Source of the DNA: JBKCUI01 sp052161625
GTDB lineage: Bacteria; Planctomycetota; Planctomycetia; Pirellulales; Pirellulaceae
Length of the DNA stretch: 64,000 nucleotides
Strand: one strand, 5' to 3'
NCBI GenBank assembly: GCA_052161625.1
Contig: CP197412.1
A model generated the notes under the pieces. The model had not been told where the DNA came from, made no database searches, and saw nothing but the letters and a program-made list of their open reading frames with translations. Of this stretch, positions 1-8,112 are shown piece by piece; positions within the stretch are counted from its first letter, which is position 1; every line of letters starts with the position of its first letter. A program made the translations under genes and the position numbers.

Positions 1-150
1 GAAACCAGTTCGGCTGTGCCGAACATAGCGATAGGGACGCGCGGAGCGGATTGTAGGTTGATCGCTGGCGTACTGTCCAGGTTGAAAACGTCGGTCTCAT
101 AGACCCTACGGCGAGCCGGCTTGACCCACCAAATTCCAGGGGTATTTCGA

Positions 151-1344
151 ATGAAAATGCGTAAACGATTACAACTCATGGCTGTGTTGGGCTTGGGCAC
201 TCCCTGCTTGCTCTCCCAATTGGCTGTTCCGACTGCAAAAGCTGGCGACCTCGGAAAACGCCACAACATGCCACCCGCCTCCCGTTTGGCAGAGCCCGGC
301 CCGATGGTTGGAGGCCCTGGCCCCGGCGTTCTTATGCCTGAGACCATTCCGGTCCCTGGGTATGGAGCTCCGGCCGTCGCACCCACGATCCAAATTCTTT
401 TCAATCAGCCTCAATCGATGAACATCCTTTACGATGTCGTCGGTGATGGGACCTTCGGCAGCGATCCGTTGGTTGTTCCAGGTCGTGTCGAGTTCGCCCA
501 AGGGGGCATCTACCGCTTGAAGCTGACCAACATCGCCGGTCGAGAAGGGGTCGAGCTCTATCCAACGATCGAACTTGGATTGGCGAGCTACCGAACCGCT
601 GCTTACCTCGCCCACAACGCGTTGGCCATCCAGTTCACCGAAGACGACTTGGACCAAGCTCTCTCGAGCAACTTCGTGACGAAGGTCATCTACCTCCCAG
701 ACCCTGAATTCCAAGGGGAAGCGATCTCGGGTATCGATACGCTTGTGAGCAATCGATTGGAACCGGGCTTGGATCCCATCGTCGAAGCAGACCGACGCGG
801 CTCGATCCTCGCCATCATCCGGCTTGGAAATAAAGACGTTGAGCTAGCAGGTGCTGGCGGTGCGGCGCTTCCTTACGCCGGTGGAATGATGGGACCAGGA
901 GGAATGATGGGACCCGATGGCATGGTTTGCGGACCGGATGGAATGCCCATCGGTCCTCAACACAATCCTCCGAACATGGTCGCGGGTGTGACAGCGCCTC
1001 AATATGGTATGCCCTATACCGGCACTCCAATTGGTTTGGCTGGACCTCCTCACATTCCATTGGGACATCCTGCAGGTTTGCAGCAGCACGTGATGCGCAA
1101 CCGTACGCACATGAACATTCCCGAACCGACCAAGAAGCTCGATATCTCGGTCCGACATCAACCGGGCTACAGCTATCCCCAGCCACCTAGCAAGGCTCAC
1201 ATCAAAGAGCAGAACATCCATCCTGGATTTCCAACGGGCGCTCCTGGCTTCTACAACGCAAGCCGCGTGGTAGCTCCGAATCAGTTCAGCAGCCAACCAG
1301 CGGGTCCCGCTGGCGAATACTGCCCACCTGGTCAAGTTCGCTAG
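151..1344 (+). CDS. Secreted planctomycete protein with Met/Gly/Pro-rich C-terminal half
   Basis: Function unknown. The ATG at 151 is preferred over an in-frame TTG at 121 because AGGGG lies about 7 bases upstream and because it places a signal peptide (basic MKMRKR, hydrophobic core, AKA cleavage region near residue 30) at the N terminus. Residues ~85-230 form a compact conserved block with LYPTIEL, EDDLDQA, KVIYLPD and ILAIIRLG, also found in the next gene, so the two are paralogues. From ~235 the chain is low complexity, with MMGPGG/MMGPDG repeats and many His, Pro and Gly, as in planctomycete cell-surface proteins. It is followed by an intrinsic terminator. Export is well supported; a role is not. 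Confidence 0.75.
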   Translation: MKMRKRLQLMAVLGLGTPCLLSQLAVPTAKAGDLGKRHNMPPASRLAEPGPMVGGPGPGVLMPETIPVPGYGAPAVAPTIQILFNQPQSMNILYDVVGDGTFGSDPLVVPGRVEFAQGGIYRLKLTNIAGREGVELYPTIELGLASYRTAAYLAHNALAIQFTEDDLDQALSSNFVTKVIYLPDPEFQGEAISGIDTLVSNRLEPGLDPIVEADRRGSILAIIRLGNKDVELAGAGGAALPYAGGMMGPGGMMGPDGMVCGPDGMPIGPQHNPPNMVAGVTAPQYGMPYTGTPIGLAGPPHIPLGHPAGLQQHVMRNRTHMNIPEPTKKLDISVRHQPGYSYPQPPSKAHIKEQNIHPGFPTGAPGFYNASRVVAPNQFSSQPAGPAGEYCPPGQVR

Positions 1345-1365
1345 TGCGAATCGATAGGACAACGG

Positions 1366-1396
1366 AGCTGGCCCATCTCGATGGGCCAGCTTTTTT
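1366..1396 (+). terminator. Rho-independent terminator after the first secreted-protein gene
   Basis: A perfect 10-bp stem GCTGGCCCAT/ATGGGCCAGC with a CTCG tetraloop (stem 1367-1390) is followed directly by six T. It starts 22 bases after the upstream stop codon. Its presence argues against the in-frame GTG at 1344 as the start of the next gene. Confidence 0.88.
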
Positions 1397-1439
1397 AACG
1401 ACTCTCCGCATCTCTCTTCCAACGGCACTGGTCAACCCG

Positions 1440-2243
1440 ATGTTCCAACGAGTTTCGTTTCCAACGCTGCTCGTCACCTGGCTCACTGCCCTCACCCTTT
1501 GCATGTTGGCAGTGATCGCGGGTGGCGTACAAGCTCAAGACCTTATGTCGCGACTCCCCAAGAACACGCATCCGCTTCTGCGCGACACGATGCCTCCAGG
1601 GGAAGTAGGCGCGATCCAGCTGGCGAGGAAGCCCGAGTTACGCGGAGTTTGGCAGGCGATTGAAATCAAAGGCCCTGCCGGTATGCGCGTCAGCATGGCG
1701 GATGCAGGTCAATTCTCGGATGACCTTTCTCAAGCTCGCTTGGCCGTGATGGTCGGATATCCCTACCGAATGCGTCTGACGGGACTTCCATTCGAAGAGG
1801 AGACGGCTCTCTACCCCACGCTCGAAATCATTGACCGCATTCACCCACCCGCTGAACGAGAGCATCGGTTCCCTATCCCCATCGAACTCGACGAAGATGA
1901 CCTCGTCGATGCGATGCGTGGTGAGATGATCATGAAAGTGATCTACCTGGAAGACAATCAAATCGCAGATCCCGTGGATACGGCAGGCAATCCTCAACGC
2001 GTTCTCGACCTTCGCCCCTCGCAGGATGCATTGCAAACCGCAGACCGGATGGGACGTCCTGTCGCTATCCTTCGCATCGGCTCGCGTGTCCCTAACGTTT
2101 CAGAAGGCCAGGACTGGGACGCGTTCCTCTACGGTTGTCCGGCTTGGGTAACGTTGAAGCCGATCCCGGATAAACAAATGCTGATTGATCAAGGCAAATG
2201 GCCCGCGACTGCCAACAGCGGTTCTATCAGCGATCGCCGTTAG
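1440..2243 (+). CDS. Secreted protein, paralogue of the preceding gene
   Basis: Function unknown. ATG 1440 is chosen because it lies beyond the terminator and gives a classical signal peptide: MFQRV, then a long hydrophobic stretch ending GGVQA|QD at about residue 27. An in-frame GTG at 1344 would force translation through the terminator hairpin. The body shares with the upstream gene the order YRxxLT, LYPTLEI, EDDLxDAM, KVIYLED, ADRxG and AILRIG, so both probably carry the same fold. It lacks the Met/Gly/Pro-rich tail and is shorter (267 residues). The following lipoprotein gene starts 39 bases downstream on the same strand and may be co-transcribed. Confidence 0.75.
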   Translation: MFQRVSFPTLLVTWLTALTLCMLAVIAGGVQAQDLMSRLPKNTHPLLRDTMPPGEVGAIQLARKPELRGVWQAIEIKGPAGMRVSMADAGQFSDDLSQARLAVMVGYPYRMRLTGLPFEEETALYPTLEIIDRIHPPAEREHRFPIPIELDEDDLVDAMRGEMIMKVIYLEDNQIADPVDTAGNPQRVLDLRPSQDALQTADRMGRPVAILRIGSRVPNVSEGQDWDAFLYGCPAWVTLKPIPDKQMLIDQGKWPATANSGSISDRR

Positions 2244-2282
2244 ATCTTTCCCACCCACCAAAACCAACACTGCACCACGGTC

Positions 2283-3761
2283 ATGAAACACACGATGCTA
2301 CACTCGGTTTGGATGCGATGGGGATGTTTGCTCACCGCGACGATTCCAGCCGTTGGTTGCCAATCCATTCAACCGTCGTTCTTGAGTCAAGAGAGTAGAC
2401 AAGCTCGTCAGCAGAGTTATGCCCAAACTCCCCTGGCGCAGTCTGCTGCAACAAAACAACAAACTGCACCCTCTCCATTCGTCACACCATCGTCAGCCAG
2501 CACTGCCCGAGTACCCCAGTCCCCAAGTGCTACCGTCGGCACGAATGATGTCCAATTGGTCCAACATACCGAGCCCAGTGGTCAGGCAAGCGGTGGTCAG
2601 GCAAGCAGTGGTCAGGCCTTCAGTGTTCCGAGAGAATCGATGGTGACGGTGCCGCATTCCGGCGGATACGCACCTCCCGTCTATGGTGCGCCTCCTGTCT
2701 ATGGTGCACCCGCTGGTTATGGAAACGCAGGTCACGCGGGAGGTAGCTGCCAATGCTGCAATCACGCTGGTGGTGCGTATCGTCCGCTGTACCCGCAGCT
2801 TGATGGCGGCCAATGGGATGCGTGCGAGCCCCAAGCCTATGCGGTTCCTCGGCAGTCCGACCCTCAGGAGTACTTGTTCGATGGCGGCGATCACGAGCCG
2901 CTGGTACGCGTTCGCAAAGACAATAGTCTGACCGGACTCGATCCGGAGGACACGGTCATTCAGTACGACACCGCCGACGGTCGCACGTTGGTGGAAAGTG
3001 GTTGCCGCGTTGCGATCTATGCGCCTCGCTTTGCCAGCGTCCGCAAAAAGACTTCTATTGCCCAGAGCGACGTCGCGCAGCGACTTCGAACGACCGACCA
3101 GCCGTATGGCCCTGGTCAATTTGTCGAGAAGCTTCCTTCTCGCGATGTGATGCAACCCACCCGCTCTGTTGCGCAAGATCGCGTGCATGTGGTCGAGTCG
3201 GTTCGCGATCGACGAGGGCCAGTTCCAGCGGAAATGGTTCTTCCGATGTTAGAGATCAGCGAAGTCCTGGCACCGTATGCAGATCTTGCCTTATTCCGTT
3301 CTGGGGATTTGAAGAACACCGATTTGGCGAAGCTCGCGGTTGGTACGACGGCCGCTCAAGCTTGGGCAACCGTCGAGGAAATCAACGTGCTTGTCGATGG
3401 TGTTGAAGCGACGGAAACATCCTCGGCGAAGCGAGCCCAGGATCTTGTTCTTTACGAGTACAAAGGGGCCCGCATTCGACTTTGCAAAGTCGCATCCGAG
3501 CAAATGGCCAATCCCGGCGACGTCATCTCCTTCACCATTCGATTCGACAACGTAGGGGAACAGCCCTTGTCGAATCTGGTGATAACGGACTCGTTAACGC
3601 CCCGTTTGGAGTTCATTCCCGGCTCGGACAAGTCGAGTTTGAAGGGAACGTTCACCGCCACGCCTAACTCGGTTGGGTCGGAGGTTCTCCGATGGGAAAT
3701 CACTGAAGGGATCAAACCCGGCGATGGCGGGCTCGTTCGATTCGACTGCAAGGTGCGGTGA
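2283..3761 (+). CDS. Surface lipoprotein with C-terminal DUF11 domain
   Basis: The N terminus has a hydrophobic segment ending in a lipobox-like AVGC (Cys26), so lipidation and envelope anchoring are likely. Residues ~30-130 are Ser/Gln/Ala-rich with SGQA repeats encoded by imperfect 15-base DNA repeats. A Gly/Tyr/Pro tract with PVYGAP repeats and a CQCC cluster follows. Residues ~405-492 match the DUF11 (conserved repeat, Ig-like) pattern: GDVISFTIRFDNVG, LSNLVITDSL, LEFIPGS. DUF11 occurs in bacterial surface proteins, including planctomycete ones. It follows the paralogous secreted pair and probably belongs to the same envelope set. The biochemical role is unknown. Confidence 0.75.
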   Translation: MKHTMLHSVWMRWGCLLTATIPAVGCQSIQPSFLSQESRQARQQSYAQTPLAQSAATKQQTAPSPFVTPSSASTARVPQSPSATVGTNDVQLVQHTEPSGQASGGQASSGQAFSVPRESMVTVPHSGGYAPPVYGAPPVYGAPAGYGNAGHAGGSCQCCNHAGGAYRPLYPQLDGGQWDACEPQAYAVPRQSDPQEYLFDGGDHEPLVRVRKDNSLTGLDPEDTVIQYDTADGRTLVESGCRVAIYAPRFASVRKKTSIAQSDVAQRLRTTDQPYGPGQFVEKLPSRDVMQPTRSVAQDRVHVVESVRDRRGPVPAEMVLPMLEISEVLAPYADLALFRSGDLKNTDLAKLAVGTTAAQAWATVEEINVLVDGVEATETSSAKRAQDLVLYEYKGARIRLCKVASEQMANPGDVISFTIRFDNVGEQPLSNLVITDSLTPRLEFIPGSDKSSLKGTFTATPNSVGSEVLRWEITEGIKPGDGGLVRFDCKVR

Positions 3762-3764
3762 ATC

Positions 3765-3791
3765 AAACCGGAGCCTACAGGGCTCCGGTTT
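3765..3791. terminator. Bidirectional hairpin between convergent genes
   Basis: A perfect 11-bp stem AAACCGGAGCC/GGCTCCGGTTT with a 5-base loop lies 3 bases after the stop of the DUF11 lipoprotein and 36 bases beyond the stop of the converging DUF1598 gene. There is no long T tract on either side, so termination is inferred from position and stem strength. Confidence 0.6.
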
Positions 3792-3826
3792 GTGTGAATC
3801 GACTAATTCTAAAGGGTTTGAGAGAA

Positions 3827-5239
3827 CTATTGCCAAATGCGTTGATCGTTCTTCCAGATCTTGCCTGAGTCGACTGTACTGAGCTGTTCGTTCTCTTTGC
3901 TGACGCTGGCGACGACGTTCCAGGAATCGACCATCACGCCGCCGCTGGCAGACACCAAGAATCCTTGGGCGGTCCGAACAAAGCTGCATTGCGGATCGAG
4001 CGACGTTGGGAACTCCACTTTGTTGAGCTGTACGGATGCCTTCTCACCGAGCAAGCTTGAAAGGTCGCATCCCGCGATGTCCTCCAAACCTTGGGATTCG
4101 ATGATCGCTGCGACGACGCATAGGTCCATCACATTGCGAAGCTCGCCGAAGACCGGTTCCTTCACTGCCAACTCGTCGAGTTTCGAGGTGAAAAGATCGG
4201 CCCACTTTTTGGCAATTGGATCGGCCTTGCCCTTCGCGACGCGGGTGCCGTCGGAAGAGATTTGCTCGACTTCGGTAAGGGTCTTGATTCCGTTGCCGGT
4301 CAGTTGCCAAGCCAATTTGTCTTTGCTGTGCTCGATCGAGCTGTAATCGCAAGCCATCCACCAGCGGGATTGGAGATTTTTGCTAGCCGAATTGCTGACC
4401 ATTTCCAAATAGCTAGGGAGGCCCGAAACAGGAGCCTTCACGAGGTTCATACCGTACAGCTTCATTTTGTAATCGGCTGCGAGGATGACGCGAGCCATGT
4501 GGCTGTCGGGAGCGACCCCTTCCAACTTGACTTGCTGAGGTCCGAAGGCTTGTCGCATGGCTGCCTCGAGGGACTGCCAATTGACTTGGGAGGCATTGAT
4601 TCGATTTTGGGAGAGCAATTGGGTGAGCCGTGCGCTCCCTTCCTTGGTCGGTTCGATCGAGACCGAGATACCGGTTTGTCGCGCCGACTCTACTGTCTTG
4701 AACGCGTTCAGCAAGTCATCGAGATGAACAGTTGGCTTTCCGGACTTTGCGCCGACGATGGCTCCATTTGGACCGACGGACCAAGGCTCGGCGGGGCCGG
4801 CTAGAACAATGTCGTTTCGCTCTGGATAAACGAAGATCTTTTCCACGCGAGTGAGACCACCCAGGAACATGACTTCCTCAGGCAAGGCCTTTCCCGTTGC
4901 GATACTTTCCTGGACCGCGTTGCGGATTCCTTGGAGAGAAATCAATCGCAAGTCGACCGACTGTTGCAATTCGCCGGTCGGACCAACCAAATCGGCTCGG
5001 GTTTGCTCGAGAGCGTTGGTAGCGTCCTCTTCGGTGATGGTGCGCATGACGCCATCTGCATCGATTCGAACCCCCCCGACGGCGCGTCCGAAGAATCCGT
5101 TGTTGTTGAAGTTCTGGGCGAAGATCGGAGTCGAGGAGAAGGCCAATCCGGCTGCGATGGCGAAGGGAATCGAACGCTTGGCCACCGGGAGGCTAGCAAG
5201 AGCGCCCAGGGAAGTTGCGCACAAACTTCGAAAACCCAT
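3827..5239 (-). CDS. Exported DUF1598-type planctomycete protein
   Basis: Function unknown. The start is taken at the ATG at 5239 because GGAG lies 8 bases upstream; an in-frame TTG at 5257 is the alternative. The N terminus is a long signal peptide ending SSTPIFA|QN (~residue 41). The central motif GVAPDSHMARV...ADYKMKLYGM around residues 240-265, followed by a LPSYLEM segment, is what I recognise as DUF1598, a family described mainly from planctomycetes such as Rhodopirellula. Length (470 residues) is ordinary for such proteins. The gene converges on the DUF11 lipoprotein and diverges from the FHA regulator with about 210 bases between starts, so the two promoters must lie in that gap. Confidence 0.8.
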   Translation of the reverse strand: MGFRSLCATSLGALASLPVAKRSIPFAIAAGLAFSSTPIFAQNFNNNGFFGRAVGGVRIDADGVMRTITEEDATNALEQTRADLVGPTGELQQSVDLRLISLQGIRNAVQESIATGKALPEEVMFLGGLTRVEKIFVYPERNDIVLAGPAEPWSVGPNGAIVGAKSGKPTVHLDDLLNAFKTVESARQTGISVSIEPTKEGSARLTQLLSQNRINASQVNWQSLEAAMRQAFGPQQVKLEGVAPDSHMARVILAADYKMKLYGMNLVKAPVSGLPSYLEMVSNSASKNLQSRWWMACDYSSIEHSKDKLAWQLTGNGIKTLTEVEQISSDGTRVAKGKADPIAKKWADLFTSKLDELAVKEPVFGELRNVMDLCVVAAIIESQGLEDIAGCDLSSLLGEKASVQLNKVEFPTSLDPQCSFVRTAQGFLVSASGGVMVDSWNVVASVSKENEQLSTVDSGKIWKNDQRIWQ

Positions 5240-5450
5240 AGTCGGAACTCCAATCAATTGGCTTGCAAAAATAAGTCGAATGAGAAACTAGATGTTGGGC
5301 GAACGCTCAGGGCGATCAAACTGTATCTTATTGTGGATCGTCCGCCTTTGACTTTCCACCATAACTGCTGGAAAAATCGGGAACAGTCTCTCTTTCCGGA
5401 CAAGCGGCGACCGCACGGACGTTTTCTAGGGTAATTTCAAGCCATTCGCG

Positions 5451-7478
5451 ATGCAACAAAACAATAGTTCCGCTTACCTCATTATTCGGCAAGGATCGAG
5501 ATGGACCGACGTTTTTCGCTTGGAACCTGGTCGCCCGCTCATCGTTGGTCGGGCTTCCTCCAACGAGATTCCCGTGGCGGACGATCGCTCCAGCCGCCGG
5601 CATGCCGAGATATTCTTTGACAATGGATGGTACGTGCGGGATCTGGGATCGAGGAACGGGACCTTGGTCGACGGTCGGAAAATCGAGCAATCTCAGCTGC
5701 TGATGCCTGGTAGCACGATCGCCGTTGCATCCTGCAAGATGACATTTACGAATAGTCTAGAGGAGGTCGCTCCTCCGTTGGAGGTCGAGGGGGCTGGGCC
5801 AGAATCGACGCGGGAGGGTGGGATCGAAGTCTCGCGAATCATTCATCGTCAATCGAAGTCTGCCATCTTGGACCCAGAAGCCTTTCAGCAAGTCATCCGA
5901 AAGGATCGCGTCGGGGAGCCGATGGCTAGCTTGGCGGCACCGATTGCCCCCGCCATTGCGCTCCTTCAGTTGGCCTTTGAATTGGCTCGGGAAAACAACC
6001 TCTTCCGCGGGTGCGAGCGCGCTTTGGAACGGCTGCTGGATGAAACCCAATGCCAGTCGGCCGGCATTCTCAAAATCGAATCCTCCGAAACGGGCGTCGC
6101 GGAACGGAAAGTCCTAGCGGCTGTCCAACGTTCTGGAAAGGCATATCATCCCGTTTCCGATTCTCTCGCTGCGAGCGTTCTTCGCGAAGGGAATGCGCTA
6201 CTGGCTCGCAATATTCACGACAGTGAATTGGCAGGTGGCGTTTCGCAAAGCACCCCGATGGCAAACAGCCAAGTCCACGCGACGTCCAGCGCGATCCTTG
6301 CCCCAATCCGCGAAGGGTCGGAGTGCGTCGGGTTCGTGCACCTCTATAGCCGTGTCGGGGAGCCTGATTTGGCGCCGGAGCACCTCGAAGTCGCGCTCGC
6401 GATCGCAGATGTCGTGGGGACATTTTTCGCCAACATTCAGAAGCAGTTGCAGCTTGAAAGCAAACTGAAGACTTCGCGAAACCGGATCAACGAGTTGGAA
6501 CAGCAGTTGGGTCATTCCGAGGAATGGGTCAGTTCCTCGCACGCGATGGATCGATTGCGGGAGCAGGTTGCGAGGGTCGGTCCTACCTCCGCAACGGTCT
6601 TGCTACGAGGAGAAAGCGGATCGGGCAAGGAGCTTGTAGCCCGCAGCATTCACGATGCAAGCCATCGGGCAGCGGGGCCGTTTGTTGCGATCAATTGCGC
6701 GGCACTCACTCCGACTTTGCTGGAAAGCGAACTGTTCGGCCATGAGAAAGGAGCTTTCACCGGTGCAACCGAGCGCAAGCTAGGGAAGTTCGAACAGGCA
6801 CATCAAGGCACGCTGATGCTCGACGAGCTTGGCGAAATGAGTTTGGAGATCCAAGCGAAGTTTCTGCGCGTGCTGGAGGGGAAGCCTTTTGAGCGAGTTG
6901 GTGGTAGCAAACCGATCCAGGTGGATGTTCGGGTTGTCGCGGCGACGAACAAGGACCTTGAGAAAGCGGTCGCGGATGGCTCGTTCCGATCCGATCTCTA
7001 CTTCCGGCTGCGAGTGATCGAACTCAGGATCCCTTCCCTTCGAGAGCGTCCCGACGATATCCTGCCAATTGCCGAACATTTTCTCGCTCAGTTCCGATCG
7101 AAGAGCGGGCATGGTCCGGAGGGCTTTAGCGACAGAGCTCGAGCGGCGATGCGAGCCTATCATTGGCCAGGAAACGTCCGCGAGCTTCGCAATGCCGTGG
7201 AGCGAGCGTTCGTGCTGTGCAATGGGGTCTTGGCCGATCCGGAGGATTTAGCGCTTTCCCATCTTCAAATCCCGGGAATTCCTGCGTTGGGAGGTCAATC
7301 TGCCGCAAATCAACCGGCAGGGTACCAGGAGCGGACGTTGGAGGAAATCGAGATGGAGCATATCGCCGCGACTCTCGAATACACGGGTGGACAAAAGAAC
7401 AGAGCTGCGGCTATTCTCGGGATCGAACGATCTACCCTTGACCGAAAAATCAAACGACAAAAGAGCGATACCCCATGA
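5451..7478 (+). CDS. FHA-GAF-AAA+ sigma-54-dependent transcriptional activator
   Basis: A bacterial enhancer-binding protein. Residues ~10-95 form an FHA domain (GRASSNEI, SSRRHAEI, LGSRNGT), which reads phosphothreonine. Residues ~170-330 are GAF-like. The AAA+ core spans ~360-595 with Walker A GESGSGKE (~387), the sigma-54 contact loop GAFTGA (~434), Walker B LMLDELGE (~457) and an arginine-finger region. The C terminus (~640-675) is a Fis-type HTH with NRAAAILGIERSTL. All residues needed to drive sigma-54 open-complex formation appear intact. An FHA sensor in place of a receiver suggests control by Ser/Thr kinases. ATGA overlap couples it to the HAD gene. Targets are unknown. Confidence 0.93.
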   Translation: MQQNNSSAYLIIRQGSRWTDVFRLEPGRPLIVGRASSNEIPVADDRSSRRHAEIFFDNGWYVRDLGSRNGTLVDGRKIEQSQLLMPGSTIAVASCKMTFTNSLEEVAPPLEVEGAGPESTREGGIEVSRIIHRQSKSAILDPEAFQQVIRKDRVGEPMASLAAPIAPAIALLQLAFELARENNLFRGCERALERLLDETQCQSAGILKIESSETGVAERKVLAAVQRSGKAYHPVSDSLAASVLREGNALLARNIHDSELAGGVSQSTPMANSQVHATSSAILAPIREGSECVGFVHLYSRVGEPDLAPEHLEVALAIADVVGTFFANIQKQLQLESKLKTSRNRINELEQQLGHSEEWVSSSHAMDRLREQVARVGPTSATVLLRGESGSGKELVARSIHDASHRAAGPFVAINCAALTPTLLESELFGHEKGAFTGATERKLGKFEQAHQGTLMLDELGEMSLEIQAKFLRVLEGKPFERVGGSKPIQVDVRVVAATNKDLEKAVADGSFRSDLYFRLRVIELRIPSLRERPDDILPIAEHFLAQFRSKSGHGPEGFSDRARAAMRAYHWPGNVRELRNAVERAFVLCNGVLADPEDLALSHLQIPGIPALGGQSAANQPAGYQERTLEEIEMEHIAATLEYTGGQKNRAAAILGIERSTLDRKIKRQKSDTP

Positions 7479-8107
7479 TCCAGTCCTCCGGTTTTCCCAC
7501 ACAGTTTCTTCCTTTGGTGGAATCGGCTGGCGGGCTGATCTTCGACTGCGACGGAACGCTTGTGGACTCCATGCCTCTCCACTTTTTGGCTTGGCATCAA
7601 ACCATGCTCCGTTATGGGCTTCGTCTCCCTGAGGATCGCTTTTACGCGTTAGGGGGGATGCCAAGCCATCGCATCATCGAGATGCTAGCCGCAGAGCAGT
7701 CGGTCGAGGTCGACGCCCAGCACGCAGCGATCGAAAAGGAACAAGCCTTTTTGGAGCGATTGCATCTCCTGGAGCCTATCGACTCGGTGCTCGATATTGC
7801 TCGGGCGCATCGAGGTGTTAAGCCGATCTCGGTCGCGAGCGGCGGTTTCCGCAAGATCATTACTCGGCAGTTGGAAATCATTGATTGTCTCGATTGGTTC
7901 GACGCGATCGTCACGGCCGAAGATACAACGCGGCATAAGCCTGAGCCTGACGTCTTTCTCGAAGCTGCTCGTCGTATGGGGGTTGCGCCGGAACAATGTT
8001 TGGTCTTTGAAGATGCCGATCTAGGGGTCGAGGCCGCGCGGCGCGCCGGTATGCCCTGTATCGATATCCGCTCGTTCTACACCGCTAAGAGAATTCCGGT
8101 TGCCTAG
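7475..8107 (+). CDS. HAD-superfamily phosphatase (beta-phosphoglucomutase-like)
   Basis: The first HAD motif FDCDGTLVDS supplies the nucleophile Asp24 and acid/base Asp26. Motif II is SVASGG, and motifs III/IV are KPEPDVFLEAA and FEDADLGVEAARRAG. A helical cap follows motif I (~residues 35-90), as in the PGMB/phosphoglycolate-phosphatase subgroup. Length (210 residues) is normal. Substrate is not determinable; small sugar phosphates are usual for this subgroup. The start codon overlaps the upstream activator stop (ATGA), so the genes are translationally coupled, and the RND transporter begins 5 bases after its stop. Confidence 0.88.
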   Translation: MIQSSGFPTQFLPLVESAGGLIFDCDGTLVDSMPLHFLAWHQTMLRYGLRLPEDRFYALGGMPSHRIIEMLAAEQSVEVDAQHAAIEKEQAFLERLHLLEPIDSVLDIARAHRGVKPISVASGGFRKIITRQLEIIDCLDWFDAIVTAEDTTRHKPEPDVFLEAARRMGVAPEQCLVFEDADLGVEAARRAGMPCIDIRSFYTAKRIPVA

Positions 8108-8112
8108 TTGAT

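Noticed and set aside
169..714. Antisense open frames of 100-200 codons over the first secreted-protein genes
   Set aside because: They lie opposite genes with signal peptides and conserved paralogous blocks, and show no family features themselves.
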